Below, piece after piece: positions 6,933 through 13,712 of a stretch of DNA of 20,535 bases. This stretch comes from JAWWPG01 sp033850885. GTDB lineage: Bacteria > Actinomycetota > Actinomycetes > Propionibacteriales > Nocardioidaceae. The translations under genes and the position numbers were made by a program. Under the pieces are notes generated by a model. That model worked only from the letters and a program-made list of their open reading frames with translations. It was not told the DNA's origin and did not search any database. Positions within the stretch are counted from its first letter, which is position 1; each line of letters opens with the position of its first letter. The DNA lies in contig JAWWPG010000067.1 in NCBI GenBank assembly GCA_033850885.1, positions 1-20,535 on the forward strand, in the 5' to 3' direction.

Positions 6933-7585
6933 CGGTGCACGTGCTGGTGGCCGACGACCAGGACCTGGTGCGGACCGGCCTGTCCATGATCCTCGACGCA
7001 CAGCCTGGCATCGAGGTCGTCGGCCAGGCCGCCGACGGCCACGCCGCGGTCGAGCTGGCGCGTCGGCTCCGCCCCGACGTGTGCCTGGTCGACATCCGGA
7101 TGCCCGGGCTCGACGGCATCGAGGTGACCGAGCTCCTCGCCGGGAGGGGCGTCCCGGACCCCATCGCGGTGGTAGTGATCACGACCTTCGACCTCGACGA
7201 GTACGTCCACGGCGCGCTTCGAGCCGGCGCCCGAGGCTTCCTGCTCAAGGACGCCGGGCCGGAGCTGCTCGTCCAGGCCGTGCACGCCGCCGCCGCCGGC
7301 GATGCCCTGATCGCACCGAACATCACCCGCCGGCTGCTGTCCACCCTGGCCGCCAGGGAACCGTCGAAACGACGTACCCAACCGATCGAGCCGCTCACCG
7401 ACCGCGAAGAAGAGGTGCTGGCACTGGTCGCCCGCGGCCGCACGAACGCCGAGATCGCCGCCGACCTCTTCATCGGCCTGACGACCGTCAAGACCCATGT
7501 CGCGAGCCTGCTGACCAAGATCGGCGCCCGCAACAGGGTCGAGATCGCGATGTGGGCCTACGACACCGGGCGGATGGGGGACTGA
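6929..7585 (+). CDS. Response regulator, NarL/FixJ (LuxR-type HTH) family
   Basis: A 218-residue DNA-binding regulator, the partner of the overlapping sensor kinase. The receiver domain (about 1-120) has the acidic pair VADDQ (Asp9, Asp10), phosphoacceptor Asp55 in LVDIRMPG, the switch Thr in VVVITTFD and the conserved Lys in FLLKDAG. The LuxR-type helix-turn-helix (about 150-212) reads LTDREEEVLALVARGRTNAEIAADLFIGLTTVKTHVASLLTKIGARNRV. The start ATG at 6929 follows GGAGG with good spacing and overlaps the kinase stop by four bases; an earlier in-frame start lies inside the kinase gene without such support. The most likely target is the divergent ABC exporter promoter between 5656 and 5786, though no clear palindromic box was identified there. 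Confidence 0.93.
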   Translation: MTVHVLVADDQDLVRTGLSMILDAQPGIEVVGQAADGHAAVELARRLRPDVCLVDIRMPGLDGIEVTELLAGRGVPDPIAVVVITTFDLDEYVHGALRAGARGFLLKDAGPELLVQAVHAAAAGDALIAPNITRRLLSTLAAREPSKRRTQPIEPLTDREEEVLALVARGRTNAEIAADLFIGLTTVKTHVASLLTKIGARNRVEIAMWAYDTGRMGD

Positions 7586-7649
7586 AGCGGGGTGGGCGGT
7601 GAACTCGGTGCCTTGTCCATCCCGATATTTGCCAGCCAACGCCCCCCTT

Positions 7650-7675
7650 TCCGTGATCACATCCCCAATCACGGA
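7650..7675 (+). terminator. Inverted repeat after the response regulator gene
   Basis: Perfect 8-base arms TCCGTGAT and ATCACGGA around a 10-base loop, 65 bases beyond the regulator stop. There is no T run, so it may be a weak terminator or belong to the truncated insertion-sequence end that follows. Confidence 0.3.
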
Positions 7676-7700
7676 CACCTCGTTGGAGAGGATTTTCACG

Positions 7701-7739
7701 ATGGGACGACAGCGTCGGGAGTTCACTCCTGAGTACGTG
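7701..7739 (+). pseudogene. 5' end of an IS3-type transposase orfA, truncated
   Basis: From the ATG at 7701 the first residues, MGRQRREFTPEYV, match the start of actinobacterial IS3-family OrfA proteins (RRxFTPEYK). The match stops after about 13 codons. A GGAGAGG ribosome site precedes the start. Some 45 bases later the sequence becomes the integrase remnant, so the element is only a scrap at a recombination joint. Confidence 0.5.
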
Positions 7740-7783
7740 ACGAGGTCGGGTGTCGGCGAAGCCGAGACTGACCGCCGACTAAC

Positions 7784-7826
7784 CGTTTGTCGCCGTCGTC
7801 GGTGACCCGGGTCTTGATCCACGCCG
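7784..7826 (-). pseudogene. N-terminal remnant of a second tyrosine integrase
   Basis: The minus strand encodes AWIKTRVTDDGDKR, identical to residues 2-15 of the intact integrase at 367-1539. The initiator codon is changed (the codon before AWIK is not ATG) and the rest of the gene is missing, replaced by the IS3-type scrap. The upstream region is conserved, including a GGAGG ribosome-site relic. This is the decayed integrase of the element that lies between the two tRNA-Met halves. Confidence 0.8.
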
Positions 7827-8006
7827 TCGACGCCTCCTGGGAGACCTGAGATTTCCTGATGTCCGCACAGTGTCCGCAACCGTTGCCCCGGAGCTCAGTG
7901 AAGGTCAGCGAAGGTTGGCGGAAACTCAGTGTGAGGCTGACCTGGGATTTTAGGTCAGAGTGGCTCACATGTCGACCGGGTGTGAGCCGGAATGTGAGGC
8001 CCTTAA

Positions 8007-8064
8007 ATAGGTAGTACGGCACTCATAACCCAGAGGTCGCAGGTTCAAATCCCGCCCCCGCTAC
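8007..8064 (+). other. Attachment site: 3' half of tRNA-Met(CAT), copy 2
   Basis: Bases 8022-8063 repeat the 42-base tRNA-Met 3' half of 1734-1775. The one difference changes the T-stem strand from CCTGC to CCCGC, giving an A-C mismatch, so this copy would not fold as a proper T arm. Upstream bases do not supply the 5' half. It marks the right end of the 6.3-kb segment that begins at copy 1. Confidence 0.83.
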
Positions 8065-8081
8065 AAGTGAAACCGCAGGTC

Positions 8082-8115
8082 AGAGCCGGTTTCGTGGAAA
8101 CCACGAATCGGCTCT
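8082..8115 (+). terminator. Hairpin after tRNA-Met half, copy 2
   Basis: Arms beginning AGAGCCG and ending CGGCTCT with an inner stem around a GAAA-type loop give about 15 bp with one bulged base, followed by TCTGTTT. It is the counterpart of 1794-1829. The inner arm bases differ between the copies but pairing is kept. Confidence 0.7.
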
Positions 8116-8126
8116 TCTGTTTGATG

Positions 8127-8454
8127 ACAGCGCAATGTCAGCAGACTATCCGCAGGTATGGTCACCCCGTGAGGATCGAGCGAGTCCGGCGAAGGTCTGC
8201 GGACGGATGCGGCCCCGACTGCACTCGTCCGGGACGGCGGTCCATGGCTGAATCCTTTGGCTGTGATGCGTTCCGGGGTGGACGCTCGACGTGTCTCGTC
8301 AGCGTTCTGATCCCTGTCTGATCGCTCCCCGGAAGCCGGCATTGTGCTGCCGTCACAAGACCCGTGCCGAACTTGGTCCTCTCGGGTCGACGCGCTGTCC
8401 GGACGCCTCTGCAAGGCTCGTGAATCAGTCCTAAATCGTCAGCAGGAGGCTGCC
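8127..8454. other. Intergenic stretch upstream of the small heat-shock gene
   Basis: About 330 bases with no supported gene. It should contain the promoter for the small heat-shock gene. An AGGAGG ribosome site lies at about 8443-8448. I saw no clear HAIR or CIRCE operator. Confidence 0.45.
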
Positions 8455-8904
8455 ATGACCTTGATGCGATTCGACCCCTTCCGTGAGCTCGACCGGCTCA
8501 CGGATCAGACGATGGCACGGGCAACACGCGCGATGCCGATGGAGGCGTTCCGCCGTGGAGACGTGTTCTTCGTGGCGATTGACCTGCCTGGGGTCGGCTC
8601 CGACGACATCGACGTCACCGTCGAGAAGAACGTGGTCACAGTCAACACGACACGTGTGCCGATTAGGCAAGCCGACGACGAGCTCGTCATCGACGAGCGC
8701 CCGCAGGGACAGATGAGTCGGCAGCTGATGCTGGGAGACAACCTCGACGCAAGCGCCCTGCACGCGGCATATGACAACGGCGTACTCCTCTTGACCGTGC
8801 CCGTCGCAGCGTCCAGCCAGCCGCGGAAGGTCGAGATCGAGGGTGTCGACCAGCCGAACTCGGCCACGGTCACGAGTTCGCAGCGCGAGTCCGTCTCTGC
8901 CTAG
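8455..8904 (+). CDS. Small heat-shock protein, Hsp20 / alpha-crystallin family
   Basis: A 149-residue ATP-independent holdase chaperone that binds unfolding proteins in the cytoplasm as an oligomer. The N-terminal arm (1-30) contains MRFDPFRELDRLTDQ, the usual start of actinobacterial Hsp20. The alpha-crystallin domain spans about 33-125: FFVAIDLPGVGSDDIDVTVEKNVVTVN at its start and LHAAYDNGVLLLTVPV, with the conserved A-x-x-x-NGVL-type motif, near its end. A Ser/Thr-rich tail follows. Length is normal. The ATG at 8455 has an ideal AGGAGG site; an upstream in-frame start has none. It heads a same-strand run of small stress-type and ion-transport genes. Confidence 0.94.
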   Translation: MTLMRFDPFRELDRLTDQTMARATRAMPMEAFRRGDVFFVAIDLPGVGSDDIDVTVEKNVVTVNTTRVPIRQADDELVIDERPQGQMSRQLMLGDNLDASALHAAYDNGVLLLTVPVAASSQPRKVEIEGVDQPNSATVTSSQRESVSA

Positions 8905-9030
8905 ATGGAACCCGAGTAGAAGCAATCCTGGCGCGCACGACGCCCGGACTGCGACCGGCGGACACGGCCCGTCAGGCCCATCCAGCGAAGCCTTCCACGA
9001 CCTGAGACCGAGAGCGGAAGAGGTTTCTCC

Positions 9031-9327
9031 ATGCACATGCGACTTACGCTGCTCACTGCAGACCCACTCAGGATGGAGGACACGCTTCACTTCATCGCGA
9101 ACGAAGCCCGTTCGCAGATCGAGGACGAGCCCGGAAACCTGGGCATGTCCCTGAAGGTGAAAGAACCGATCGGCGTGGTAGCCGTGGAGACGTACTGGGT
9201 CTCCGGCGACGCCGCGAGCCGCAGCGTCGCAGCCGCAATCCGGGTCGACGCCGTCAAGGCAACCTCGAGCACAGTGCGGTGGCTCGAGGAGTACACGCTC
9301 GTCTTCAACTCCGAGCGACAGTCATAG
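9031..9327 (+). CDS. Small ABM-like dimeric alpha/beta-barrel protein
   Basis: A 98-residue cytoplasmic protein. Its start MHMRLTLLTADPLRMEDTLHFI and the centre GNLGMSLKVKEPIGVVAVETYW, followed by a helix and a closing strand (STVRWLEEYTLVF), follow the beta-alpha-beta-beta pattern of antibiotic-biosynthesis-monooxygenase-like proteins. These act as dimers, and many have no known substrate. No catalytic residues can be assigned. GGAAGAGG precedes the start with suitable spacing. The GTG of the next small frame overlaps its 3' end. Function remains unknown. Confidence 0.6.
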   Translation: MHMRLTLLTADPLRMEDTLHFIANEARSQIEDEPGNLGMSLKVKEPIGVVAVETYWVSGDAASRSVAAAIRVDAVKATSSTVRWLEEYTLVFNSERQS

Positions 9328-9572
9328 CAACGGCGGCCGCCTGTGCCGTGTGCTGCGCGGCACCACTGCTGACTCTGCTTGGGGTCGCCGGTGCGGCGGC
9401 CACGGTGGCGGCGTTCGTCTTCGCGTGCGTCGTGTTCGGCCTCGTGGTGGCGGTGGGTGCCTTGCTGGCGGTGTGGACCCAGCGACGTCAGCAGCGACGC
9501 ACGTCCTGTACCCCCGACGGCGGCATGGTCGACGTCGGGCTCTCGGCCAGGCAGCCCGGCCGGGACCCATGA
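9279..9572 (+). CDS. Small membrane protein with C-x-x-CC motif
   Basis: A 97-residue frame. Residues about 13-36 and 40-66 are two hydrophobic spans, the first carrying ACAVCCAAPLLTLLG. A C-x-x-CC-A-x-P motif at the start of a short membrane helix is found in small heavy-metal-related or uncharacterised actinobacterial membrane proteins. The only possible start in this frame is the GTG at 9279, which overlaps the preceding gene by 49 bases and lacks a good ribosome site, so the gene may have lost its own 5' end. The tail after residue 70 is polar. Metal handling is a guess from the motif. Confidence 0.42.
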   Translation: MARGVHARLQLRATVIATAAACAVCCAAPLLTLLGVAGAAATVAAFVFACVVFGLVVAVGALLAVWTQRRQQRRTSCTPDGGMVDVGLSARQPGRDP

Positions 9573-9680
9573 GCAGGCCTGGCACCCGCGCATCTCGCGA
9601 AAGTACGGAAACGTCAGCGCGACGCGAGTCCCTGAGCACGAGCGCAACGTCACCGCGGCTCCCGCAATAGGGTGCGCCTC

Positions 9681-10015
9681 ATGGAAACCATCCGAAGCGT
9701 CGGCCTGTTTGTGCTTGCGGCGGTGGCCGAGATCGGCGGTGCCTGGCTGGTCTGGCAAGGCGTCCGTGAACACCGTGGGGTGTCTGGATCGGCGCGGGCA
9801 TCATCGCTCTTGGCCTCTACGGCTTCGTGGCAACGCTGCAACCCGACACCCACTTCGGGCGCATCCTCGCCGCCTATGGAGGGATCTTCGTCGCGGGCTC
9901 GCTCGCCTGGGGCATGGCCTTCGACGGCTTCAAACCTGACCGAACCGACGTCATCGGAGCCTTGATCTGCATCGGCGGCGTGGTCGTGATCATGTACTAC
10001 CCGCGCAACCCATAA
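9681..10015 (+). pseudogene. YnfA/UPF0060 family small membrane protein, frameshifted
   Basis: The first part, METIRSVGLFVLAAVAEIGGAWLVWQGVREHRG, and the second, WIGAGIIALGLYGFVATLQP...FGRILAAYGGIFVAGSLAWG...DVIGALICIGGVVVIMYYPRN, together match the whole YnfA/UPF0060 family: four membrane spans, the AEIGGAWL and RxxAAYGGxFV motifs. They lie in two frames; the shift falls at about 9777-9787 and one missing base there would restore a 111-residue protein, the normal family length. The family is related to small multidrug-resistance proteins but its function is unsettled. The start ATG is at 9681. It is either a genuine pseudogene or a sequencing error. Confidence 0.82.
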
Positions 10016-10045
10016 GGCAAAGCACTTGCGCCCTCGCATTGGCTC

Positions 10046-10061
10046 TAACCTTTCTCCCGTG
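10046..10061 (+). promoter_or_regulatory. Probable leaderless promoter of kup
   Basis: TAACCT at 10046-10051 fits the TANNNT -10 pattern and sits 7 bases before the in-frame GTG at 10059, with no ribosome site between. This argues for the GTG rather than the TTG at 10026 as the start. Confidence 0.45.
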
Positions 10062-11975
10062 ACGAACAACGCATCCGGGTCAGCCGACGTGGTTCGCCTC
10101 GCGGTCGTGGTGGGCGCGCTCGGTGTGGTGTTCGGTGATATTGGGACGAGCCCGATTTACACGATGCAAACGGTGTTCAATCCCGCGGATCCGCACCCGG
10201 TTCCGGCGACTACGGGCAACGTCTATGGGGTGGTGTCGTTGATCTTCTGGTCGGTGATGCTGATCGTCACCGTGACATACGTGCTGCTCGCGATGCGGGT
10301 CCACAACGATGGTGAGGGTGGGATCATGGCCCTGATCACCCTGCTGCGGCGCTGGGCGACTGATCGCAAGGGTCGCGCGACCCTGGTGCTTGCCAGCTTG
10401 GGTGTTTTCGGGGCAGCGCTCTTTCTCGGTGACAGCATGATCACTCCGGCGATCTCGGTGCTGTCGGCGGTCGAGGGCCTGAAGATCGTCGACCCGTCGT
10501 TCGACGCGTGGGTCGTCCCGATCACCGCGGTGATCATCATTGTTCTGTTCGCGGCGCAGAAGTTAGGGACCGCGGCGGTCGGACGCTTGTTCGGGCCGGT
10601 GATGGTCGCGTGGTTCGTCGCGATCGGTGCCTGCGGGGTGTGGGGGATCAGCATGGAGCCGGCGATCCTAAAGGCGCTCTCGCCGACGTACGCAGCCGGC
10701 TTCCTCGCCGGCCACTTCCACTACGCGTTCTTCGCGCTCGCGGCGATCGTCCTTTCCGTGACCGGCGCGGAGGCGCTGTACGCCGACATGGGCCACTTCG
10801 GCCGCAAACCGATCTCGGTCGGCTGGATCTTCCTGGTGTTCCCGGCATGCACTCTGAGCTATCTCGGTCAGGGCGCCCTGATCCTTGACGATCGCGAGAA
10901 CCTCTCGGCGCCGTTCTTTCTGCTGACCCCGGACTGGGGACTTGTCCCGATGGTCATCCTCGCCACCGCGGCGACGGTGATCGCGTCTCAGGCCGTCATC
11001 ACCGGTGCCTTCTCCGTCGCCTCCCAGGCCGCGCAGCTCGGTTATCTGCCTCGCCTTCGGATCCTGCACACGTCGCGATCCACGCACGGCCAGATCTACG
11101 TCCCGTGGATCAACTGGCTGCTGATGGTCTCGGTCCTCACGCTCGTTTTCGCGTTCCGGTCCTCGGCCTCCCTGGCCTTCGCCTTCGGCATGGCGGTCAC
11201 CGGCACCATCGCGATCACCACGATCTTGTTCTTCTATGTGGCCTTCCGCACCTGGCGCGTCCCCAAGTGGCTGCTTGCCGCGGCGGCAGCCGTCTTGCTG
11301 ACGGTCGACCTGCTGTTTCTCGCCGCAAACTTGACCAAGCTCGTCCACGGCGCCTGGCTTCCGCTGGCCATCGCGGTCACTGCGTTCACCATCATGACGA
11401 CGTGGCAACGTGGACGGGAGCTGGTCACGGCCAAACGCGGGGCAATGGAGGGCTCACTCTCGGACTTCGTGGACGACCTTGCCACCGATCCTGCTCGCGT
11501 CCAGGTGGTCGCAGGTACCGCGATCTTCCTGAACCGAGGGGGCAAGACCGTTCCGCTGGCCTTTCGTGCGAATGTCGAGCACAACCATGTACGCCACCAA
11601 CACGTTGCCGTAGTCGCCGTTGAGATCGACACCGTGCCTCGGGTCAGCGAAGACGAACGACTTACCGTCGAGCATCTCGGCCACGGTGACGACGGCATCA
11701 CCCATGTGACCCTCCGGTTCGGGTACACCGAGAATCCCGACATCCCCGCGGCCCTCGCCACGTTGACACCCGAGCAAACGGAGGGACGTCTCGACCTGGA
11801 CAACGCCACCTACTTCCTGTCCAAGATCGAGCTGCGACTCGGCGACGCGCCGGTGATGGCCGCCTGGCGCCGGCGTCTGTTCATCGCGACGTCACACATC
11901 ACCGCCGACGCGGCCGAGCACTTCGGCCTACCGCGAGACCGCACCGTGCTACTCGGGTCCCATATCGACGTCTGA
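10059..11975 (+). CDS. kup: Kup-family potassium uptake transporter
   Basis: A 638-residue low-affinity potassium transporter, probably a K+/H+ symporter, in the cell membrane. The family signature GVVFGDIGTSPIYTMQTVF lies near residues 23-42. About twelve membrane spans follow up to about residue 455, including EGGIMALITLLRR, FLGDSMITPAISVLSAVEG, ADMGHFGRKPISVGW and the NWLLM and FGMAVTGTIAITT stretches. The last 170 or so residues form the cytoplasmic domain (FLNRGGKTVPLAF, HNHVRHQHVAVVAVEI, ending FGLPRDRTVLLGSHIDV). The length is normal. The GTG at 10059 is favoured over a TTG 11 codons upstream because a -10-like box precedes it. It follows the broken YnfA gene on the same strand. A regulatory c-di-AMP riboswitch was not seen. 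Confidence 0.95.
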   Translation: MTNNASGSADVVRLAVVVGALGVVFGDIGTSPIYTMQTVFNPADPHPVPATTGNVYGVVSLIFWSVMLIVTVTYVLLAMRVHNDGEGGIMALITLLRRWATDRKGRATLVLASLGVFGAALFLGDSMITPAISVLSAVEGLKIVDPSFDAWVVPITAVIIIVLFAAQKLGTAAVGRLFGPVMVAWFVAIGACGVWGISMEPAILKALSPTYAAGFLAGHFHYAFFALAAIVLSVTGAEALYADMGHFGRKPISVGWIFLVFPACTLSYLGQGALILDDRENLSAPFFLLTPDWGLVPMVILATAATVIASQAVITGAFSVASQAAQLGYLPRLRILHTSRSTHGQIYVPWINWLLMVSVLTLVFAFRSSASLAFAFGMAVTGTIAITTILFFYVAFRTWRVPKWLLAAAAAVLLTVDLLFLAANLTKLVHGAWLPLAIAVTAFTIMTTWQRGRELVTAKRGAMEGSLSDFVDDLATDPARVQVVAGTAIFLNRGGKTVPLAFRANVEHNHVRHQHVAVVAVEIDTVPRVSEDERLTVEHLGHGDDGITHVTLRFGYTENPDIPAALATLTPEQTEGRLDLDNATYFLSKIELRLGDAPVMAAWRRRLFIATSHITADAAEHFGLPRDRTVLLGSHIDV

Positions 11976-11994
11976 TCAGCAGTGCTTCCGGCTA

Positions 11995-12173
11995 GCCTGC
12001 CTCTGGCCATGAACGCGGTCTCGAGCACGTTCTTGGTGAACTGCTTGAGCAGACCGTCGCGGCCGGTCAGGACAGGCCCTTCTCCTTGGCCAGGCGATCA
12101 GCTCCTTGGCGGCCATCTCCTCAGCAGACGGCTCGAGCTGCTCCTTGTCGCTCACAGCATCCAGTGTCGTCAT
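11995..12173 (-). pseudogene. N-terminal remnant of an IS256-family transposase with two frameshifts
   Basis: From the ATG at 12173 the minus strand reads MTTLDAVSDKEQLEPSAEEMAAKELI, then continues in other frames as RLAKEKGLS and as TGRDGLLKQFTKNVLETA. Together these match the first 60 or so residues of actinobacterial IS256-type transposases. Two single-base losses, near 12090 and near 12070, break the frame, and the catalytic DDE domain is absent. The remnant ends close to the kup stop. It lies immediately left of the IS110 element. Confidence 0.78.
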
Positions 12174-12238
12174 CACGGCACCTTCCCCGCTGAACCACAG
12201 TCCAGCAAGTTGGGCCGGAAACACAGTGAGAATGATGA

Positions 12239-12325
12239 GCAGCTCCTGGGGCGGTCTGACTCTCGGAAACACCGACGCCGAAGTGGTTGTCTTCAAACGG
12301 ATCTGTCGGCCGTCCCAGGAGCTGC
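12239..12325 (+). ncRNA. Candidate IS110 bridge-RNA segment (long hairpin in left end)
   Basis: GCAGCTCCTGGG at 12239-12250 is perfectly complementary to CCCAGGAGCTGC at 12314-12325. Pairing can extend inward to 12256/12308 for an 18-bp stem with two G-U pairs, enclosing about 50 bases. A second small hairpin (GCCTG/CAGGC) lies at 12359-12374. In IS110-group elements the non-coding left end is transcribed as a bridge RNA with target- and donor-pairing loops. Structure is seen; the RNA role is inferred from family knowledge. Confidence 0.5.
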
Positions 12326-12409
12326 GAGCCTGACGGATTCGGACTTGACTTGATAGAAGCCTGGGCGAACAGGCCCCCATCACTGTGCTGTCGATTCGAC
12401 CGCCGGCCC

Positions 12410-12438
12410 GCCACCTATCCCTACGTTGCAAAGGTGGC
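12410..12438 (+). promoter_or_regulatory. Hairpin masking the transposase ribosome site
   Basis: GCCACCT (12410-12416) pairs perfectly with AGGTGGC (12432-12438) around a 15-base loop. The second arm contains the AGGTGG ribosome site of the transposase start at 12447, so folding would lower translation. Mechanism is inferred. Confidence 0.5.
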
Positions 12439-12446
12439 ACTCAACC

Positions 12447-13511
12447 ATGACAGACATCACCACTCCGGTCGACCTCGGCGGAATCATCGTCGGCGTCGAC
12501 ACTCACAAGGACAACCACGTCGCGGTCGCGATCGATCCGCTGGGACGACGTGTGGCTCAACGGACCGTCAGCACCGACCGAGCAGGCCTGGTGAACCTCC
12601 TCGAGTGGAGCCAACAGCTCAACGCAACCCGAACCTGGGGTGTGGAGGGAACCGGAAGCTACGGCGTCGGGTTGACCCGACTGCTGCAGCGATCCGGGGA
12701 GCCGGTCCACGAAGTCTCGCGACCGAACCGTCGGCTGCGACGCGAGCGAGGCAAGTCCGACCCGATCGACGCCGAGGCGGCGGCCCGTAGCGTGCTGGCC
12801 CACCATGGCGTCACACCCCCGAAGGCCGACAACAACCCCAGCGAGTCCCTGCGGCAGCTGCGGGCAACCCGCCGCTCCGCGGTCAAGGCACGCACCCAGG
12901 CGGCCAACCTCCTCCAGGCGCTGCTGGTCACGGCACCTGACGACCTGCGGGCAAACCTTCGCGGTGCCACGTTGATTGCGACCATCAACACCTGCTCACG
13001 GCTGCGGCCAGCCGACCGGCCAAGCCCCCGCGAAGCCTGCAAACTGTCCCTGCGATCCACCGCCCGCCGCTGGCAGCACCTCAACGCTGAGATCGCTGAC
13101 CTCACCGCCGCCATCGCATCCATCACTGCGACCGCGGCCCCCCAGCTGCTCGACCTGTTCGGCGTCGGCCCAGACGTCGCCGCAACCCTCCTCATCACCG
13201 TCGGCGGCAACCCCGAACGGATGCGAACAGAACGCAGCTTCGCCGCCCTCTGCGGTGTGTCTCCCATCCCGGCATCCTCAGGAAAGACCCACCGACACCG
13301 ACTCAACCGAGGAGGCGACCGGCAAGCCAACGCCGCGATCCACATCGTCGCCCTCAGCCGCCTGCGCAGCGACACCAGAACCCGCGCCTACGCCGCCAGA
13401 CGAACCGAAGACGGACTCAGCAAACGCGACATCATGCGCTGCCTCAAGCGCTACATCGCCCGGGAGCTCTACACCACGATCCGCGCCGCCACGCCACTTG
13501 ACCAAACATAG
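12447..13511 (+). CDS. IS110-family transposase (RNA-guided DEDD/serine recombinase)
   Basis: A 354-residue recombinase that moves the IS110 element. The RuvC-like DEDD domain occupies about 12-170, with Asp18 (VGVDTHKD), Glu67 (WGVEGTGSYG) and Asp105/Asp108 (KSDPIDAEAAARS). A coiled linker region follows (about 190-232). The Tnp domain (235-330) has LFGVGPDVAATLLITVG, FAALCGVSPIPASSGKTHRHRLNRGGDRQANAAIHIVALSRLR, with Ser277 or Ser278 as the likely catalytic serine. All key residues are present and the length is normal, so the enzyme may be active. The ATG at 12447 follows AGGTGG; the in-frame start seven codons upstream falls inside the hairpin. The family is known to use a bridge RNA made from the left end. 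Confidence 0.93.
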   Translation: MTDITTPVDLGGIIVGVDTHKDNHVAVAIDPLGRRVAQRTVSTDRAGLVNLLEWSQQLNATRTWGVEGTGSYGVGLTRLLQRSGEPVHEVSRPNRRLRRERGKSDPIDAEAAARSVLAHHGVTPPKADNNPSESLRQLRATRRSAVKARTQAANLLQALLVTAPDDLRANLRGATLIATINTCSRLRPADRPSPREACKLSLRSTARRWQHLNAEIADLTAAIASITATAAPQLLDLFGVGPDVAATLLITVGGNPERMRTERSFAALCGVSPIPASSGKTHRHRLNRGGDRQANAAIHIVALSRLRSDTRTRAYAARRTEDGLSKRDIMRCLKRYIARELYTTIRAATPLDQT

Positions 13512-13712
13512 AAGCATCCGTTTACTGCACAGTCCCCCCGTGACAACTGGCGAGTGATGATCTGCTCGATCCACTGACTGGCGTTTCGGGTTGTCGCGAC
13601 GAACCGCCGAGAGGTACGCCGCACAGCTCGACGTACACGTTCCGAGCGACCCCAGTCGGCTTCAAGCGTCTCCCAGATCCCTCGGCTGGTTCAGGGATCT
13701 TCGCGCGTCAGG

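Larger units (their letters stand above)
7784..8126. repeat. Right copy of the integrase/attachment direct repeat
   Basis: Direct repeat of 1496-1840. It contains the integrase scrap, GTCCGCACAGTGTCCGCAA, arm repeats at 7892-7923, the GGCTCACA-N11-TGTGAGCC inverted repeat at 7962-7988, the tRNA-Met half and the following hairpin. Confidence 0.85.
12239..13511 (+). mobile_element. IS110-family insertion sequence (outer ends not resolved)
   Basis: An intact transposase gene preceded by about 200 bases of structured non-coding DNA, as in the IS110 group whose left end carries the bridge RNA. Members of this family lack terminal inverted repeats, so the exact ends and the core dinucleotide cannot be set by eye. 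The right end should lie within several tens of bases after 13511 and the left end at or somewhat before 12239. Confidence 0.7.

Noticed and set aside
6457..7879. Long minus-strand frames opposite the kinase and response regulator
   Set aside because: Antisense shadows of two well-supported genes, rich in Arg, Ser and Pro without motifs.
8360..8382. DosR-like dormancy box upstream of the small heat-shock gene
   Set aside because: ACTTGGTCC shares part of the GGGACT/AGTCCC pattern but the spacing and right arm do not fit.
10668..11809. Minus-strand frames within kup
   Set aside because: Shadows of the Kup gene; charged repetitive composition and no supported starts.
13551..13712. Minus-strand frame reading WETLEADWGRSERVRRAVRRTSRR
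   Set aside because: It looks protein-like, but has no start, is short and matches no family I can name; possibly a decayed gene end next to the IS110 right end.
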